5,877 bases of DNA. Origin: Casp-actino8 sp040381935. Its GTDB lineage: Bacteria > Actinomycetota > Acidimicrobiia > Acidimicrobiales > Ilumatobacteraceae. Numbering within the stretch: the stretch's first letter is position 1; every line of letters starts with the position of its first letter. This document shows, in pieces, positions 5,809 through 5,877 of this stretch. The notes below the pieces were generated by a model. The model was given only the letters and a program-made list of their open reading frames with translations, had not been told where the DNA came from and made no database searches. Position numbers and translations under genes: made by a program. The stretch spans positions 1 to 5,877 of the forward strand of contig JBEIGJ010000130.1 of NCBI GenBank assembly GCA_040381935.1, in the 5' to 3' direction.

Positions 5809-5877
5809 GGTTACGAGTCATTTCCTCATCTTCAGTTTTCGTACCCCGCTGATGGTGTGCTGCAGGTGACGTTGAAC
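5803..5877 (+). CDS. Enoyl-CoA hydratase/isomerase (crotonase) family protein, N-terminal fragment
   Basis: Only 25 codons lie inside the window, open to the right edge. The peptide has the usual opening of a crotonase-fold protein: a short aromatic segment starting MTGYESF, then the strand DGVLQVTLN at residues 17-25, where the family normally continues with Arg-Pro. Such enzymes hydrate trans-2-enoyl-CoA, the second step of beta-oxidation, which fits the thiolase 62 nt upstream. ATG 5803 is chosen because it is the last repeat-borne ATG and the only one whose frame stays open; the in-frame ATG at 5761 stops after five codons. It has no Shine-Dalgarno, and the start sits in a tandem repeat. 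The oxyanion-hole and catalytic glutamate regions are beyond the edge, so it could be a stand-alone hydratase, an isomerase, or the front of a FadB-type bifunctional protein; the opening looks more like a stand-alone enzyme. Confidence 0.7.
   Translation, partial: MTGYESFPHLQFSYPADGVLQVTLN

Overview
The window looks like a chromosomal piece of a free-living actinobacterium. The base composition is moderately GC-rich (upper fifties per cent by eye). GTG starts are common. The thiolase closely resembles mycobacterial FadA, and the aminopeptidase is an M1 enzyme of the PepN/ERAP type. Class-level placement (for example Acidimicrobiia) is only a guess. I see no IS element, CRISPR array, tRNA, rRNA or phage gene. 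The genes are housekeeping metabolism, and the unusual features lie in the short gaps between them.

Layout. Positions 1-1671 hold a minus-strand pair: an adenosine-kinase-like PfkB sugar/nucleoside kinase (667-1671), then the first 220 codons of a phosphomannomutase/phosphoglucomutase of the PGM2/PmmB type, cut by the left edge (1-660). The two are 6 nt apart and in the same reading frame, separated by one TAG. Together they suggest nucleoside or pentose-phosphate salvage. A short divergent gap (1672-1768) follows. A complete M1 zinc aminopeptidase, pepN, fills 1769-4387 on the plus strand. It has no Shine-Dalgarno, but a -10-like hexamer sits where a leaderless transcript would need it.

A 123-nt gap (4388-4510) carries two small hairpins, a possible 26-codon ORF coupled to pepN by a GTGA overlap, and a good ribosome binding site. 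It leads to a complete FadA-type 3-ketoacyl-CoA thiolase (4511-5740). A 62-nt gap (5741-5802) separates this from the first 25 codons of an enoyl-CoA hydratase/isomerase (crotonase) family protein that runs off the right edge. The last two genes belong to the same pathway, fatty-acyl beta-oxidation.

The most unusual element is the thiolase-crotonase gap. It is a 14-bp tandem repeat arranged so that each unit encodes a five-codon mini-ORF, Met-Asn-Thr-Thr-Ser. The TGA of each overlaps the ATG of the next as ATGA, and the last stop overlaps the crotonase start codon. The third copy differs by two third-position changes, both silent in this reading. This could be a serial termination-reinitiation relay that couples thiolase translation to crotonase translation, or it could be a chance product of slippage duplication. 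Sequence comparison and reporter data could tell these apart.
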